Assembly: GCA_038363925.1 (NCBI GenBank)
Contig: JAQQWL010000012.1
Span: 580,834-644,833, forward strand
DNA length: 64,000 bases
DNA from: Apiospora phragmitis
Lineage: Eukaryota > Ascomycota > Sordariomycetes > Amphisphaeriales > Apiosporaceae
Direction: 5' to 3'
Below are positions 45,512-57,023 of the stretch, piece by piece (position 1 is the stretch's first letter; every line of letters begins with the position of its first letter). The notes beneath the pieces are model-generated. The model ran no database searches. It was not told the origin of the DNA and saw nothing but the letters and a program-made list of their open reading frames with translations. The position numbers were made by a program, and so were the translations under genes.

Positions 45512-46248
45512 ATCGGAAGTAGGCTTTGTCTTGCGGAACCAGCAGTGACTCGTTTCGTCGTCGTTGCAGTTTGCATGCATATCAGCCGTCGAACGGAATC
45601 GCAATTAATGGAGTTGCAAATCACCAAGATCTCGAAAGGGAGGGTGGTCCGGCAAAACCTGCGGACAATGCAATTGACCAGATCAATCCGTGCATGAATG
45701 TCGTATGGTTTCCCTGCATCCAGCGTCAAAACGAAGCCTCTTCAGCTGTTGGCCCCTTGAGTCGCTGGTGTTCTTTGCTTATTCCCTCTGAAAAAACGAC
45801 GTGTCACTAAATCTGCATCTCATATCCCTGTCCGCATCTGACCCGGGCTCCTGGTGCCATTTATCAGAGATCCGGACATGCAAAGCATCCCTGCCTTCAA
45901 CATGTCGCAATTGCCCCCATGCCCAGCAGCCCAGAAGTAGGACCAGCTATCGCCGAGTCCTTCAACGCGGGTTGACTTGAGCTGAGTGGTTGGTCCATTA
46001 GGATTTGAATGTGATGCAGCTGATGTTCGGTGTGTGTCCTCTCTGGACTTTTACACTTGAGACAATATGAGATGTGACAGATGTCGCCATCATGTACAAA
46101 ACTCATTCCCCGCCTCCCTGCGAGGCGGCACGGGGAAATATCTGCATGTTGTTATGCTTATTAGTCTACAGGCTCCAGGCTCCAGGCTAGGGGCATTGCT
46201 CTTCACCGTCTCTGCCATCCTCATCATACTTGGTCGCCAGTCACCAGC
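45512..46248. other. divergent intergenic region, no gene
   Basis: Lies between the P450 (-) and the Pth11-like receptor (+). It should contain both promoters; no clear TATA box is seen. Confidence 0.5.
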
Positions 46249-47435
46249 ATGATCGAGGTCACCCCTATAGGCACTATTGGCGGCGAGGGACACTGGCTGC
46301 TTGCCATCTCGTGGGCTACCACGGGCGCGGCCGCAGTCTGCTTCTTTCTTCGGCTCTATACCCGGCTTGCAGTAGTCAAGTCCTACGGCTGGGACGACAC
46401 TATCTACAATGCTTCCTTTGTAAGTAATCCAAACCAGGCCGCCAGGACGTCCAGCCCTCCTAAGAGTCCCCGTCGCAGGCTCTACTGCTAGCCTGCACCA
46501 TCATGGTGCACGTATCGACGCTGTACGGCCTTGGCCAAAGTCAAGACGCCATATGGGCGGACAGCCACGACCGCCTGACCAAGTGCCTGCTGTACCTCAT
46601 CATCGCGCAAATCTTCGGCGTCTCCACCATGGGCACGGCCAAAGTCTCCTCGGCCTGCTGCTGCTGCGCCTCGTCACCAAGCCCTGGCACCGCTGCGCCA
46701 TCTGGGCCGCCATCGGCCTGCTGTTCGTCGACACGGCCGTCTGCGCCTTCGCCTTCGCCTTCCAATGCACCCCTCCCGCGTTCCTGTGGGGACAAGACGA
46801 TCGCCACCGGCAAGTGCGCGCTGCCCATCACGCCCTTCGCCATCGCCCTGGGCGCCGGCTGCGTCGCGGCCGACCTCTTCTTCGCTCTCTTCCCCTGGCT
46901 ATTCGTCTGGCAGCTCAACCGGCCCTCCCAGGAGCGCCTCATCATCGCCGTCGCCATGAGCCTGGGCCTCGCCGCCGCCGCCTGCGGCGTCAAGCGCACC
47001 ATCGACTCCATTCCCACGTGCGCCTGGTCCATCGCCGAGCTCGCTATCACCCTTGTGTGCATCGCCATTCCCGTCTGCCTACCGCTGTTCAAGCACATAC
47101 TCAGCAACTACAATCTGCCACCGCCAGTGGCCAGCGAAGCATCAGCCCAGAAGCCAGCTTCACCAGGCGGTGTCTTTGCCTTGCGCACGTTCGGCGGCAG
47201 CAGCATGCCGGGGTCCAAGTTGAGCCAGAGCTGGCCTCGCAATAGCCAAAATCGGGATGACGCGGAGAGTGAGTTCTCCCTCAGGAGGCCTACAAGCGGA
47301 TGTGACACAAAGAATACTGTACAGGGGATCGATGTGTTAGCAAGACCTCAGTCTAGGCTAGGACAAGGCCGTGGCTGCAACAGTGAAGATGTTGAGAAGC
47401 AAACACAGCTGGTGTGTGATGGCGCATATAGATAA
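46249..47435 (+). CDS. Pth11-like / rhodopsin-domain integral membrane protein (two frameshifts)
   Basis: Exon 1 is 46,249-46,419; the intron is 46,420-46,478 (GTAAGT...GCAG); exon 2 runs to 47,435. Membrane helices of the fungal rhodopsin-domain family are clear: HWLLAISWATTGAAAVCFFL, ALLLACTIMVHVSTLYGLG, GLLLLRLVTKPWHRCAIWAA, ALGAGCVAADLFFALFPWLF and ELAITLVCIAIPVCLPL. Family motifs GWDD and QCTP are also present. Two one-base indels break the frame: one missing base near 46,642 and one extra G in GGGG near 46,790. After correction the protein is about 375 aa with a Ser/Lys-rich cytoplasmic tail. Related proteins are plasma-membrane receptors; Pth11 itself acts in surface sensing, but most members have no known ligand. 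Status as gene or pseudogene depends on whether the indels are real. Confidence 0.8.
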
Positions 47436-47889
47436 GCTCCCATAATTGGTGATGATGACGACTTTAACGATTGAGACGACATAATGACAAGCGATTTTCT
47501 TTTGCCCAGCATCATGAGAGCATGAAGGCTTACATCTTGTAGTGGATGGGTAGCACAAGTCGCAGGCAGGACCGAGTGTACTTGTCTCTGCAGGGGTGAC
47601 TAGACTTTTACTTCCCTCATATTATGTCAGGCAACACACTGTTGAACAGCAATACCCAAGATGATCACCAGTACTTAAAGTGCATGTGAATGTACATTCC
47701 ATTGTGTCAGATAGCTATCTGTATCTCCCGGGGCAACTGCCCATTGGGCTGGTATCATCACTTCTCGCGTCCACATAAACCCTTGACGCCGTCCATACTA
47801 TGTGCAAAGCCAGAAACGCCAGATGTAAAAGCAATCATGAACCTGTCTCGTCTAGTATCCTCTTCAGGTTCTTTGAACCAGATACAAGC
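47436..47889. other. convergent 3' regions, no gene
   Basis: Lies between the Pth11-like gene (+) and FEN1 (-), holding both 3' untranslated regions. No gene is seen. Confidence 0.5.
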
Positions 47890-49243
47890 CTAGGCCCCGC
47901 GAGGCTTGGCCTTCTGCTTGGCCTTCTCCTTCTTGTCCTCCTTGAGCTTCTTCTTCTTGGTCTCGTTCTGCTCCTCCAGCTTGCGCTTGTGTGCCGTCTT
48001 CTCGGCTTCGGTCTTGGGGATGGGCCTGAAGAAGCCCTCGAGCCGGGCCTGTTGCGAGCTCTTGGTGCCTTTCTCGAGCCGGGACGCGCCGCCGCGCACG
48101 CGGTCCTCCGAGAAGCCCTTCTCGGTGACGAGGAAGTTGACCAGCCCCTCGACGTCCGGCTTGTCCCACTTGAAGTCGCAGAGCGGGTCGTCGGCGGGGC
48201 GGACGTCAGGGGTGGAAGAAGAGCTCGCGGGCGTCGGCAAAGGGCCAGTCTTCGGGGAGCGTGTATTTGCCCGACTCCTTCATCCATTCGACGATCTTCT
48301 CGAGGGTGCCGTGCTCACGGACGAGCTTCAGAGCAGTCGAGGGACCGACCTTGGGGACCGGATCGAGGTAATCGCAGCCCAGCAGGATACACAGATCGAC
48401 GAACTAGGGGTTTGTTAGTGCTTGCTGGACACGACGCGGGCACGATGTATGAGGGGTGACTGACCTGCTTGCGCTCCATACCGAGGCCCTCGAGCACCTT
48501 CTCCAAGTGGATCTCCTGGACGGGCTCCTTTCTCTGCTCACTGTAGGTCATGTGGCGCAGGAGGATGGGGCTGTCGAAGCAGAGGGTATCCATGTCCTCA
48601 CTGGCGGCCGCGTAGACCTTGCCGGCGCGGGCCAGCACGGCGCATTGGGCCTCGGCCTCGGTGGGGGCGATGATGTAAGGGATGCCCATGAGGGTCAGCA
48701 GGCGCTGGCACTCCTCGTTGTGCTCGCGGGTGACGCGGACGGTGCGGCGGGAGAACTTCTCGACGTCCTCGGCGGTGCCTGTCTCCTTGGCCTCCTCCAT
48801 GCCCTCATTGGCCTCGGCCTTGCGTTGGAAGCGCTTGGCGAGCTCGCCCGACTTGAGCTTTGGGGGCTTGCCGTCGAAGACGTAGAGGGGCTTGATGCCG
48901 TTGTCGACCATACGCAAGGTGCGGTAGAACATGCCCATCAGGTGGGAGGTGGTCTGGCCTTCTTCGTTCATGAGCTGCTGGCCCTCGGATCGGACGGCGA
49001 TGAGGAAGCTGTAGATGCTCATCGAACTGGGAGTCGGAGGTTAGCGAGGGAAGGAGAGGAGAGGTCAGGAGGAAACCAACGCGTCCTGCAGTATTGTGTT
49101 AGCTCTGGCAGCAGCAATTGGGAAGTGATGGGGCGGGTGCTTACAATGGCAACCTTGCGGCCGAACTGGTTCTTGATGTCGCCTTCCTTGATGGCGGCGG
49201 GCGCCTCATCTTTGATGATGGAGAAGAGCTGCTTGATACCCAT
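47890..49243 (-). CDS. fen1: FEN1 flap endonuclease (Rad27/Rad2), with a 5-nt microexon
   Basis: Four exons: 49,243-49,145 ([20 protein letters not shown] ... GRKVAI), microexon 49,085-49,081 (GACGC, coding D-A with the next base), 49,026-48,465 and 48,403-47,890. All borders are GT-AG and phases fit. The product has the N and I nuclease domains ([87 protein letters not shown]) with their metal-binding Asp/Glu. A PCNA-binding box (QARLEGFF) and a Lys-rich tail follow. Joined length is 1,180 nt; removing one extra base near 48,208 (within HPD) gives 1,179 nt, 392 aa, the normal FEN1 size. FEN1 is needed for Okazaki-fragment maturation and long-patch repair in the nucleus, so this indel is most likely an assembly error. 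Confidence 0.93.
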
Positions 49244-50245
49244 CTTGGTGGATTGGTTCCAACTGTGTGGCAGCAGATGGTGGTGGAAGACACGGTCGGG
49301 TTTGGTGTTCTGCTCTTCGTCTCTGCGTGATGTCACGATGGAAGTGAACAGACAGCTGAACGCGCTAGCAATTAATTAAAACCTGGAGGGAGACGCGCCT
49401 GCCACTGAAGGACGCGCTGAGTGGGAAGTGGGTGATCGGCTGGTTGCCTGGAGGAACTGTTAGGCAGTCCTCTACAGCTGCCAGCAGCTGATCAGTGCCG
49501 GAAGTCTAGACCTTCAACAATGGGATTGCCAATTGGACCATGTCACCAACACCTCAACAACGAACGGGATGCAAGATGTCCGTATATCATCATCTCCATC
49601 CCATTGACTTTGGGTGGGCATGGACTTTATTTGCCGGTTCTATCGTCCTTGATTGCGAGGCCGAGTACTGTGCTTTGGCTCACCTAACAGGGCCCTTTTG
49701 ACTCCACCAGCAGAGTTGCCCTCTTTTGGATGAACATACCACTGTAACAAAAGCCGACGCCGACAATCGCCTCAAATGCTTCTTCGGTGTATGTACTCCC
49801 CAGGAACGACATTCTAGACTGGACTTCCCATTGTTCATAGCAACTCGTTCCCATAATGCAGCACAGCTGCGCTCGCACGCTGGGTCTCTTTCGGGGTTGA
49901 TCAAGTCAAAGGTGCCACCCAGATGGAGATATCCCAGCAAAGTATGTAGGCTTTCCGACAAGCCTCGTACCCTGATTTGCCCAGCCTGACCAGAGCTTAC
50001 ATGGTCACGAGTTGTAAGATAGGTCTAGGTCAGATCGATCCATCAGCTGAAATGCCGCGGCCATGACTTCGTTGCCCGGATATCGCCACCGTAATGGCTT
50101 CAGACTTGGACTCTGACCGCTTGTGCAAGCACTCTGGCAGGCACGAGTGTATAAAAGTGAAGACTGGACCTCCTGCAATAGTTCCTACCAGGACTTCTGC
50201 CCACGCGCCTCCACTCCTTCAGCCCCAGCCAAGCCACCTCCCGCC
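49244..50245. other. divergent intergenic region, no supported gene
   Basis: 1.0 kb between FEN1 (-) and the solute-binding-like gene (+). Short open frames at 49,680-49,990 have no coding bias or motifs. Confidence 0.5.
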
Positions 50246-51408
50246 ATGCTACGCTCTCTCTTAACCGCCTCGTCCCTCTTGGCCTGCCAGGCCTTGGCCT
50301 ACGACCAGACCCTCGGCTTCAACGGGCCCGCCCTCGTCGACACCTGGCCCCTCGACGAGATCTACCAGATGGCCCTGGCCGAGGGCTGCGTCGTGACCAT
50401 GTAACTGGGCGGCAGCGAGGACACCGACGAGGACGCGCTGAAAAAAGAGTTCGAGGGCCGCTTCCCCGGAATGAACCTCAACCTGACGACCGACTTGTCC
50501 AATTTCCACAGCGTGCGCCTCGACGAGCAGCTGGCCGCGGGACACGTCCACGTCGACAGCATCGCCTTCCAGACCGTCCATGACTTCCCCCGCCTCGACG
50601 CCAAGGGTGCCCTGTTCCACTACGCCCCCGTCGGCTTCGACCAGCTCTACCCGTCCATGCGCGATGTCCGGGCTGCCTTCTACGGCATCCTGACCGTCGG
50701 CTGGGCGGGCAAGTGGAACACCGACAAGCTGCCCGGCATCGAGCCGCCGGTCGAGTGGGAGGACTGGCTGCGGCCCGAGTTGAAGGACAAGCTCGTCTTG
50801 ACGTACCCCAACGACGATGATGCCGTGTTGTACGCATTTGACCTCATGTAAGTTCCCTGAAATTTTGGTCCCGTTGGAACCCCAGATGCTAACACCACGC
50901 CAGCATGCAACAGTACGGGAAGTCCTGGTTCGACCGCCTGCTGGCCCAGAACCCCCGCTGGGTCCGCGGCACGCGCTCCCCGGACACCATCATGGCCGAC
51001 GCCAACAGTACTTGGGCCGCCTCCTTAACGTCGGATGGGCTCTTCCCCACCAGCAACGTCAATGTCTCGCACCCGGTGCAGGGCTCCTTCGTGACCTGGT
51101 TGCAGCTCGCCGCCATCCCCAAGGACGCCCCGCACCCCGAGGCCGCCAAGCTGCTGCACAACTACATGCTGACGCCGGAGTGGCAGTCCACGCGCGGCTC
51201 CTGGCCCGTCCGCCGCCGGCTATCCCGCCATCTTTGACATGCCGGGCACCAACATCACCTACTTCCGCGAGTGGATGTCGGACCGGCCCCGCCTGGAGCA
51301 CCTGAGGACTTGGTTCGAGGACAACCTGGGCTCTGCGCAGGGGCTCAGTCCGTTGATTGACGACATCTGGGTGGAGGAGGCGGAGGTAGAATGGGATAAA
51401 TCTACATA
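50246..51408 (+). CDS. secreted periplasmic-binding-protein-like (type II) protein, interrupted
   Basis: The ATG at 50,246 opens a signal peptide (MLRSLLTASSLLACQALAYD). The product has features of the ABC solute-binding-like family found in fungi: a two-lobed extracellular protein with EFEGRFPGMNLNLTTDLSNF, HVDSIAFQTVHDFPRLDAKG, AFYGILTVGWAGKWN and KLVLTYPNDDDAVLYAFDL. An intron at 50,848-50,903 fits in phase, then GKSWFDRLLAQNPRWVRGTR, SFVTWLQLAAIPKDAPHPEA and AAKLLHNYMLTPEWQS. Two defects: an in-frame TAA at 50,402-50,404 (after VVTM, where relatives continue straight on) and a one-base shift near 51,215, after which GYPAIFDMPGTNITYFREWM continues to a TAG at 51,406. Corrected length is about 365 aa. 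Its ligand is unknown. Whether it is a pseudogene or sequence error is open; the stop codon favours decay. Confidence 0.65.
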
Positions 51409-51579
51409 GCTATAATTAAGTTATTTGTCAATCTTCCATGCATCCTTGTCTTCCAGTTGTGGACGGGTGCCGACCAAGTTTTCCTAATGCAAAACGCATT
51501 CGTGATCATCTTCAAGCAATTACAAGCTAGAAAGTACTTTGCTACAGGCAGAGTTTCTTAAATAACCTCACCGAAAGAC

Positions 51580-53520
51580 CTACGTCATGTAAACAACATC
51601 GTCAAGGTCCAAAACCACGTCGAGTAGCGGCCTAGCATCTGGACAAGATTGCAGCATCGCGCACTTCACAAGACTGCGAGTCGCCGCCAGAACAACCACC
51701 GTATAGCTCACGTTCAGCGTTCCGTGGTTCCTGGCCTGTTCTGGAAGCATCTCCTGCCAGTCCGCGTAAAAATGTTTCATGACCCCAAAAGCGATAGGCA
51801 CTTTCAAAGTGGTCGATGGCATCCCAAGCTCAATGGACGTTGAGGCCATCTACCTAAGTTTGCGCAACGACTCGTACACCAAGTCGCGGAACTCCGAGTT
51901 TGTAATGGCAAGTATGCCAATGATCTGGTCGACGAAGATTTGGTCCCCCTGATTACCCAATTCGCCAAGAACCTCATCCAGCCTCTGCGCAGCTTTGTAG
52001 ACGCGTGCTCCAGGGGCTGTTTTCTTGAGATCAGACAGAGGCCCCATCGCCAACGAGAGCTTCCGCTTGTCGGCTTGGCTCGGACTGAGCCACGCAAGTC
52101 CTTCATGCAGCCGAAACAGGAAGTTTGGGAGGGCACCCGCAGCAGCTGTGAAAACTGACATTCCCACGCCTGAATGATCCTTGAAATCAAGCAAATATCG
52201 TTCCTTATGAAAACGGAGGCTCTGTAACGCAAAGGCTAACTTCTGGGCAGCTTGACGTTCGATGTAGATCCATTTATGTCGGTCGGAGGTATGTCCACCG
52301 TACCGTTGTTCCCACCGCCGGATCGGTACTAGAACCTAATTAGAGTCGGCCGGTACATTCATTCTGCCAAGAACTCTTTGTAAACCGATGCAGCTCGTTC
52401 AGAGCTCACGGGCATCAAGCTGAACGTATCAGCTGGGTGCGTACCAAGCAAAGACTGCCCAAGCTCAAGTGCACCTCGGTCAAGCTCAACATTTCGTAAC
52501 TGGTACACTCCTCTGATCTGATGGGCAGCGTAATAATGATGACTGCTGTGATGATGTATAGGTGCCGGAACAGTGTTTGGGATGTAGGAGTCTTCAGAGA
52601 AGGAATCTTGGTCGACCTCTTCGGACGCCTCGAATGAAGAGCGCTATGCTTATGTACTGCGATTGTGACGCCTTTAAAAACCCCAAAGCAAGTAGAAATA
52701 ACTCATTGGGGTCCATATTGTCCGTACAGCTTCCACAATTGGTATTTAAGTCAAATATCGCTGTCTGCATACTGGGCTCGCCAGGAAACGGCTTTGTTAA
52801 CGAGAAGGTAAGCGATCCAGTTGTACCGTAGAGAATATCAGAATCCATTGCCGGCTTTGGTGCATCCTGTCTATCCAGACTGTAATCATCAAGTCGATCA
52901 TCAAATCGGACTGCAGCAGGTTGCGTCTGGGGTAGCCGGGATGTTTCACGGTCGGCGTAGATGGTGCTGGTACCGGTTTGCGAAGCCATTGAACTAGCCT
53001 AGTTGGACTTAGCAAGACCATACCTTGGAATTCTCTTCGAGGATAGGTTTGACTGGTTCCTACGATCGGAATATCGACCGAGCAAGCCGACGACTAAGAT
53101 CCAAGATGGGTGGATGGGGAGCAGCGCTTTCTTTGCTCTGATTTCAAGCCCGTCTCCTTTTTGAAACGGGATACCATAAGCCTCTGAAAGCAAGCCGAAC
53201 CGCACCAAGCTCGTCTCTGTATGCACGGAATTGATCTTGCCCGCTTCCAGGGTAGGTAGGGCTTCGAGATTCTTTAGCGAATCGGCGTGCTGAAGCATTG
53301 GAGCTCGTATTCGACGGCCGAGCCAGATGTTGGGTCCCATATGATAACCCGGTGACAAGTAGTTGTTGTCTCTCCCGATGGAGTTCAGGGTCTTCTGCCG
53401 GTCTCGAGTGGAGGTGCACCAGATCAAGGCCGGTCCAACGATGCCAATCAATGCGATGACGCCGACCCCTGCTCCGACCCAAGTGCCTATCGTTGAGTCG
53501 AGATCCAGGGACTCAGACAT
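51580..53520 (-). pseudogene. uncharacterised fungal membrane-anchored protein, decayed
   Basis: The frame starts at 53,520 (MSESLDLDSTIGTWVGAGVG) with an N-terminal hydrophobic helix VGVIALIGIVGPALIWC, then SPGYHMGPNIWLGRRIRAPM and a second hydrophobic stretch HPSWILVVGLLGRYSDRR. An in-frame TAG near 53,003 is followed, still in frame, by MASQTGTSTIYADRETSRLP and a GSLTFSLTKPF...SCTDNMDPNELFLLALGF domain. Further on, in shifted frames, come RNVELDRGALELGQSLLG and SLMPVSSERAASVYKEFLAE, then a helical C-terminal part (GNQGDQIFVDQIIGILAITN) and an end near 51,580. I have seen this type of sequence only as a conserved hypothetical fungal family; function is unknown. Multiple stops and frame changes over 1.9 kb indicate a pseudogene of about 600 codons. 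Confidence 0.55.
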
Positions 53521-53639
53521 GATCGATCTTGCATAGGTAAATAGATCCCGCAGATGTTAGTACAGCAAGAGTGGAGGGGAAGAGAAGTTCGGCGCATATG
53601 GAGAGAGGCGGAGGGAGGATGGGAACCGTACTGGTGACA

Positions 53640-54898
53640 GGATGATATCTTGAGCCATACCACTGGCAAGGCCTGGGCTGAAGCTCTGTACTTGGGATCC
53701 CACAACCAGATCTTCCTGCCCAAGGAACAGTCGCTCCCAACTTTCGACTATCTGCCCCAGGTTGCACCTGTTCGCAGCAAGTACATGTACAACAACCACG
53801 CCTACAACGTGGCTGGACTCGTCATAGAGAAGGTAGAGTTCATGAGCAAGGAGCTTTTTGTTCCCCTCGGCATGACTCGCTCTTACACATGGCATCCGGA
53901 TGACGAAACTATTGCCGTCCCTTACAACATCCTCACGGATAGAACTCCGTTCCGCCTTCCGTCCAGTAACGCTTCCAGCAAGACGATGATGTTTGTGGGC
54001 CAATCAGTTCGCACCTCCATGTTGGAATACCTGAGGTTCAGCAAAGCTTACCTGGCGTCGTTGGCGGCAATAGAACCAAGCGTTCAAGCCCCGGACGCAT
54101 CCACCTCCAGAATAGGGCCTATTCGGGAGATTAGCACACTCATTAGACCCAAAGTGTCACGCCCAACTGACAGCCTGTTGGAGCAAACATATGCTCTCGG
54201 GTGGAACCGGACCCAGCTGCCAGGTTCTCTCGACTTCGGCTGGAACTCGCAGTTTGTGAGTCCTTTTTCACTACTAGGTTGCGATTATCCCAAGAAACTT
54301 GCCATATGGCACGGGGGCAAGGGACCACTAGTGCCGTCTGCCTACTGCCTGAGTCTGGCACCGCTGTGGTGGTGTTCCACAACTCACTGGGATTGTGCGA
54401 CGTAGCCGATTGGGTATGCCAGCTTGCAATCGATACACTCTTCCTCGGACGGCCGGCCCATGACTACTTATCCCTGACCAAGAGATGTGTGGAAGCTGGT
54501 GTAGGTAGGATGAAGGTCGTGGAGGACCAACTGGAAGCAGAGCGGATTCCCGGTACGGAACCAGGCCCCTTAGACGAATATACTGGTCGTTTCTTGAACA
54601 CCATCGGGAACTGATATATAGACATCAAGCTCGAAGGTGGTCGACTTCATCTCGAGTTTCTGGGCAAAGCAAGTGAGAGATTCGGTCTGAGACACTACCA
54701 CTACCACACCTTTGCATGGAACCTCTCTTACGCCGAACTCGTCAAGCGTGGCCAGTACATCAGGTCCTATGAATTCTATCGTATCGAGTTCGAGATGGAT
54801 GAAGGAGGAGTGAATCAGCTACGATGGAGACATGACAGGACAGTGCCAGAGGGAGAAGTGTTTAGGATGTCGATTGCAGAACCTACTAAGCACTCATA
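53640..54898 (+). pseudogene. beta-lactamase-like serine hydrolase, 5'-truncated and interrupted
   Basis: The readable part begins around 53,650 without a start codon context and lacks the N-terminal SxxK nucleophile region. It contains a YNNHAYNVAGLVIEK segment (the Tyr-x-Asn motif position), SKELFVPLGMTRSYTWHPD (typical of class C/esterase-like fungal members), QTYALGWNRTQLPGSLDFG and a WHGG segment (His-x-Gly motif position). A frame change near 54,320 leads to AVCLLPESGTAVVVFHNSLG and LAIDTLFLGRPAHDYLSLTK. An in-frame TGA at about 54,612 is followed by LEGGRLHLEFLGKASERFGL up to a TAG at 54,898, the C-terminal jelly-roll-like tail of these proteins. Such enzymes often sit near polyketide or nonribosomal peptide gene clusters; none is seen here. 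Confidence 0.65.
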
Positions 54899-55452
54899 GA
54901 TTGTGGCAATGGCTAGGGGCGCCGCATCGCCGCATCCCCTTAGTCCTCATTACCCGTGAAGCTATACATACTCTGACGTGCGTTGTGTACTAATGAGACC
55001 CCGTGGAAGACTTGTTACCATCTTAAAGAGTGTTGCCGATGAGGATTGCGCAAACGGTATTGGATATCAGCCGTACCATAGCTCGCGTCCATCTAACGGC
55101 TACCCAAGGGTACCGGAAGAGCTTGGACTCAAACGTCCGACGTCGGACACCCTGATAGCCTTGAGGAGCGGAGCCGTACTGTGAAAACTGGATCAACTTC
55201 CCGACAACGACCACTGACCGCGAGTTTCTAGATCAGGAACGCTCTCGTAAATCTACTTGTAGCATGTTGGGTCCCATCATTGGAACCGGCCCGGCTAACC
55301 AGAGTAGTACCATACCTAGAATACCCGCACAAAGGTGGGCCAGACCGGGCCGGGTTGACGACGCCGGAACTCACGATCAGTGATCCTATCAATAACAAAC
55401 AGTCGAAGTCGACCCTGAATTTAATTGATGCGATCGCCTAGCTACTTGGACG
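54899..55452. other. intergenic, no supported gene
   Basis: No coding bias or motif is seen. It lies in the decaying subtelomeric segment. Confidence 0.45.
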
Positions 55453-56964
55453 ATGGCATCCACGAGGCCGTTCCCTTCGGCCAAAGCTACCACATCCTAC
55501 TGGAGATCATCCACCCACCCGATCGACACCCACCGCAGCACCCAAGACCTGCCGGAGCATGCCGACGTGGTCATCATCAGCGCGGGCTACTGCGGCACCT
55601 CGATAGCGCACCATCTCTTAACAGAGAGCGCACGCCAGGGACGCCGAGCCCCGTCTATTGCGATTCTGGATGCCCGCCAGGCTTGTTCAGGAGCGACCGG
55701 GAGAAATGGGGCGTCTTTCCATGTCTTACGCCACCCGAAGAGCCTGTCACTGATGAATGTGGATCGATCTAGGCGGCCACCTCAAGCCTGATCCGTACTT
55801 GCGGGCGGCGCGAGTGCTTGAGACGCACGGCAAAGAAGTTGCTGAGCATGTGGCATCCTTCGAGGCTCGCTAGGTCCAGGAAGTCCAGGTACTGATCCAG
55901 GCAGCGCCATTGACTGTGACTTTGAGGAGACCATGGTCAGCGATGTCTGCTTTGATGATGCTGGCAGCAGCAACACAGGCCAAGCTTTGAGCAAAGCGGT
56001 CGCAGCGGGCATCTCGACCGCACAACCTATTGAACGCAGCACCGGCACTGAAGCGGAGCGGGTAAGAAGACCCTCAGGAAGACTCTTTGACCATGAAAAC
56101 CGCTAAGGATAGCAAGATCTCGGGAGTTCGTGGCGCCAAGTCATGTCTTAAATACAAAGCGGCAAGACTTTGGCCTTACCGCCTGGTATGCCAGATGTTA
56201 GAGACCTGTGTCTCGCGGGGCGCCAATCTCCAAACCATGACACCCGTAACTTCTGTGCAGTCCCGTGATGATGGTCCGGGCTGGGAGGTCACGACATCCA
56301 GAGGTTCCATGACAGCCTCCGAAGTCGTCCATGCCACCAACGGCTACAGTGCGGGGCTTCTGCCGGAGCTGCGGAATAGAATCGTACCGGTGCCCGGGAT
56401 CTGCGCCCATCTCAAGGGTGAAGGGCCCCAGCCCCCGATATTGGACAGCAACATGATGAAATCCAACGACTTCGAGTACGACTACCTCGTCCCGCGCCCG
56501 GACCGGAGCATCGTGGTGGGCGGCGGCCGGAGAGACTACTTCGAGAACCTCGAGGCCTGGTTCAACGTGGACGACGACGGCACGCTGATCGAGCCGGCGC
56601 GTCACTACTTCGACGGCTACATGCAGCGGCACTTCTTCGGCTGGGAGGACACCGACGTGCGTACGCAGCAGGTCTGGACCGGCATCATGGGGTACTCCTG
56701 GGACGGCTTTCCTACGTGGGCGAGGTCCCCACAAGGCCGTGGAGCTACATCTGTGCCGGGTTCACTGGCCATGGCATGCCGCAAATCTTCCATTCCGCCA
56801 AGCACATGGCACTGCTCCTCCTGGACGGCAAGGTCGAAAAGGAGCACGCGGTGCCGATCCCGTACCAAACTGATTCGGCACGATGGAACAGTACCCAGGA
56901 GCACTCTTCACTCTCGCTATGGCGGTCGGTCACTGAGGGTTCTCGAGTGCGCAGCAAGATTTGA
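55453..56964 (+). pseudogene. FAD-dependent amino-acid/amine oxidoreductase (DAO family), decayed copy 1
   Basis: It begins MASTRPFPSAKATTSYWRSS, then a degraded Rossmann motif ADVVIISAGYCGTSIAHHLL (normally G-x-G-x-x-G; here SAGYCG has lost the first Gly) and the CSGATGRNG segment. The expected intron after GRNG has lost its GT donor when compared with copy 2 at 60.2 kb. A damaged stretch follows (HLKPDPYLRAARVLETHGKE, with stops to about 56,080), then a long good segment: SKISGVRGAKSCLKYKAARL, VVHATNGYSAGLLPELRNRI, YLVPRPDRSIVVGGGRRDYF and GIMGYSWDGFP. A frameshift near 56,705 leads into YVGEVPTRPWSYICAGFTGH and GMPQIFHSAKHMALLLLDGK, the C-terminal FAD-contact region. Multiple independent defects support pseudogene status. 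It is related to copy 2, so this is an old duplication. Confidence 0.75.
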
Positions 56965-57023
56965 AAGAAGTAGTAGTGTATGTAAATTGTATGATCAAGT
57001 TTATCTAATTGTATGGCACATCT

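Noticed and set aside
48456..49379. Plus-strand frame of 307 codons
   Set aside because: Antisense shadow of FEN1, crossing its introns without a coding signature of its own.
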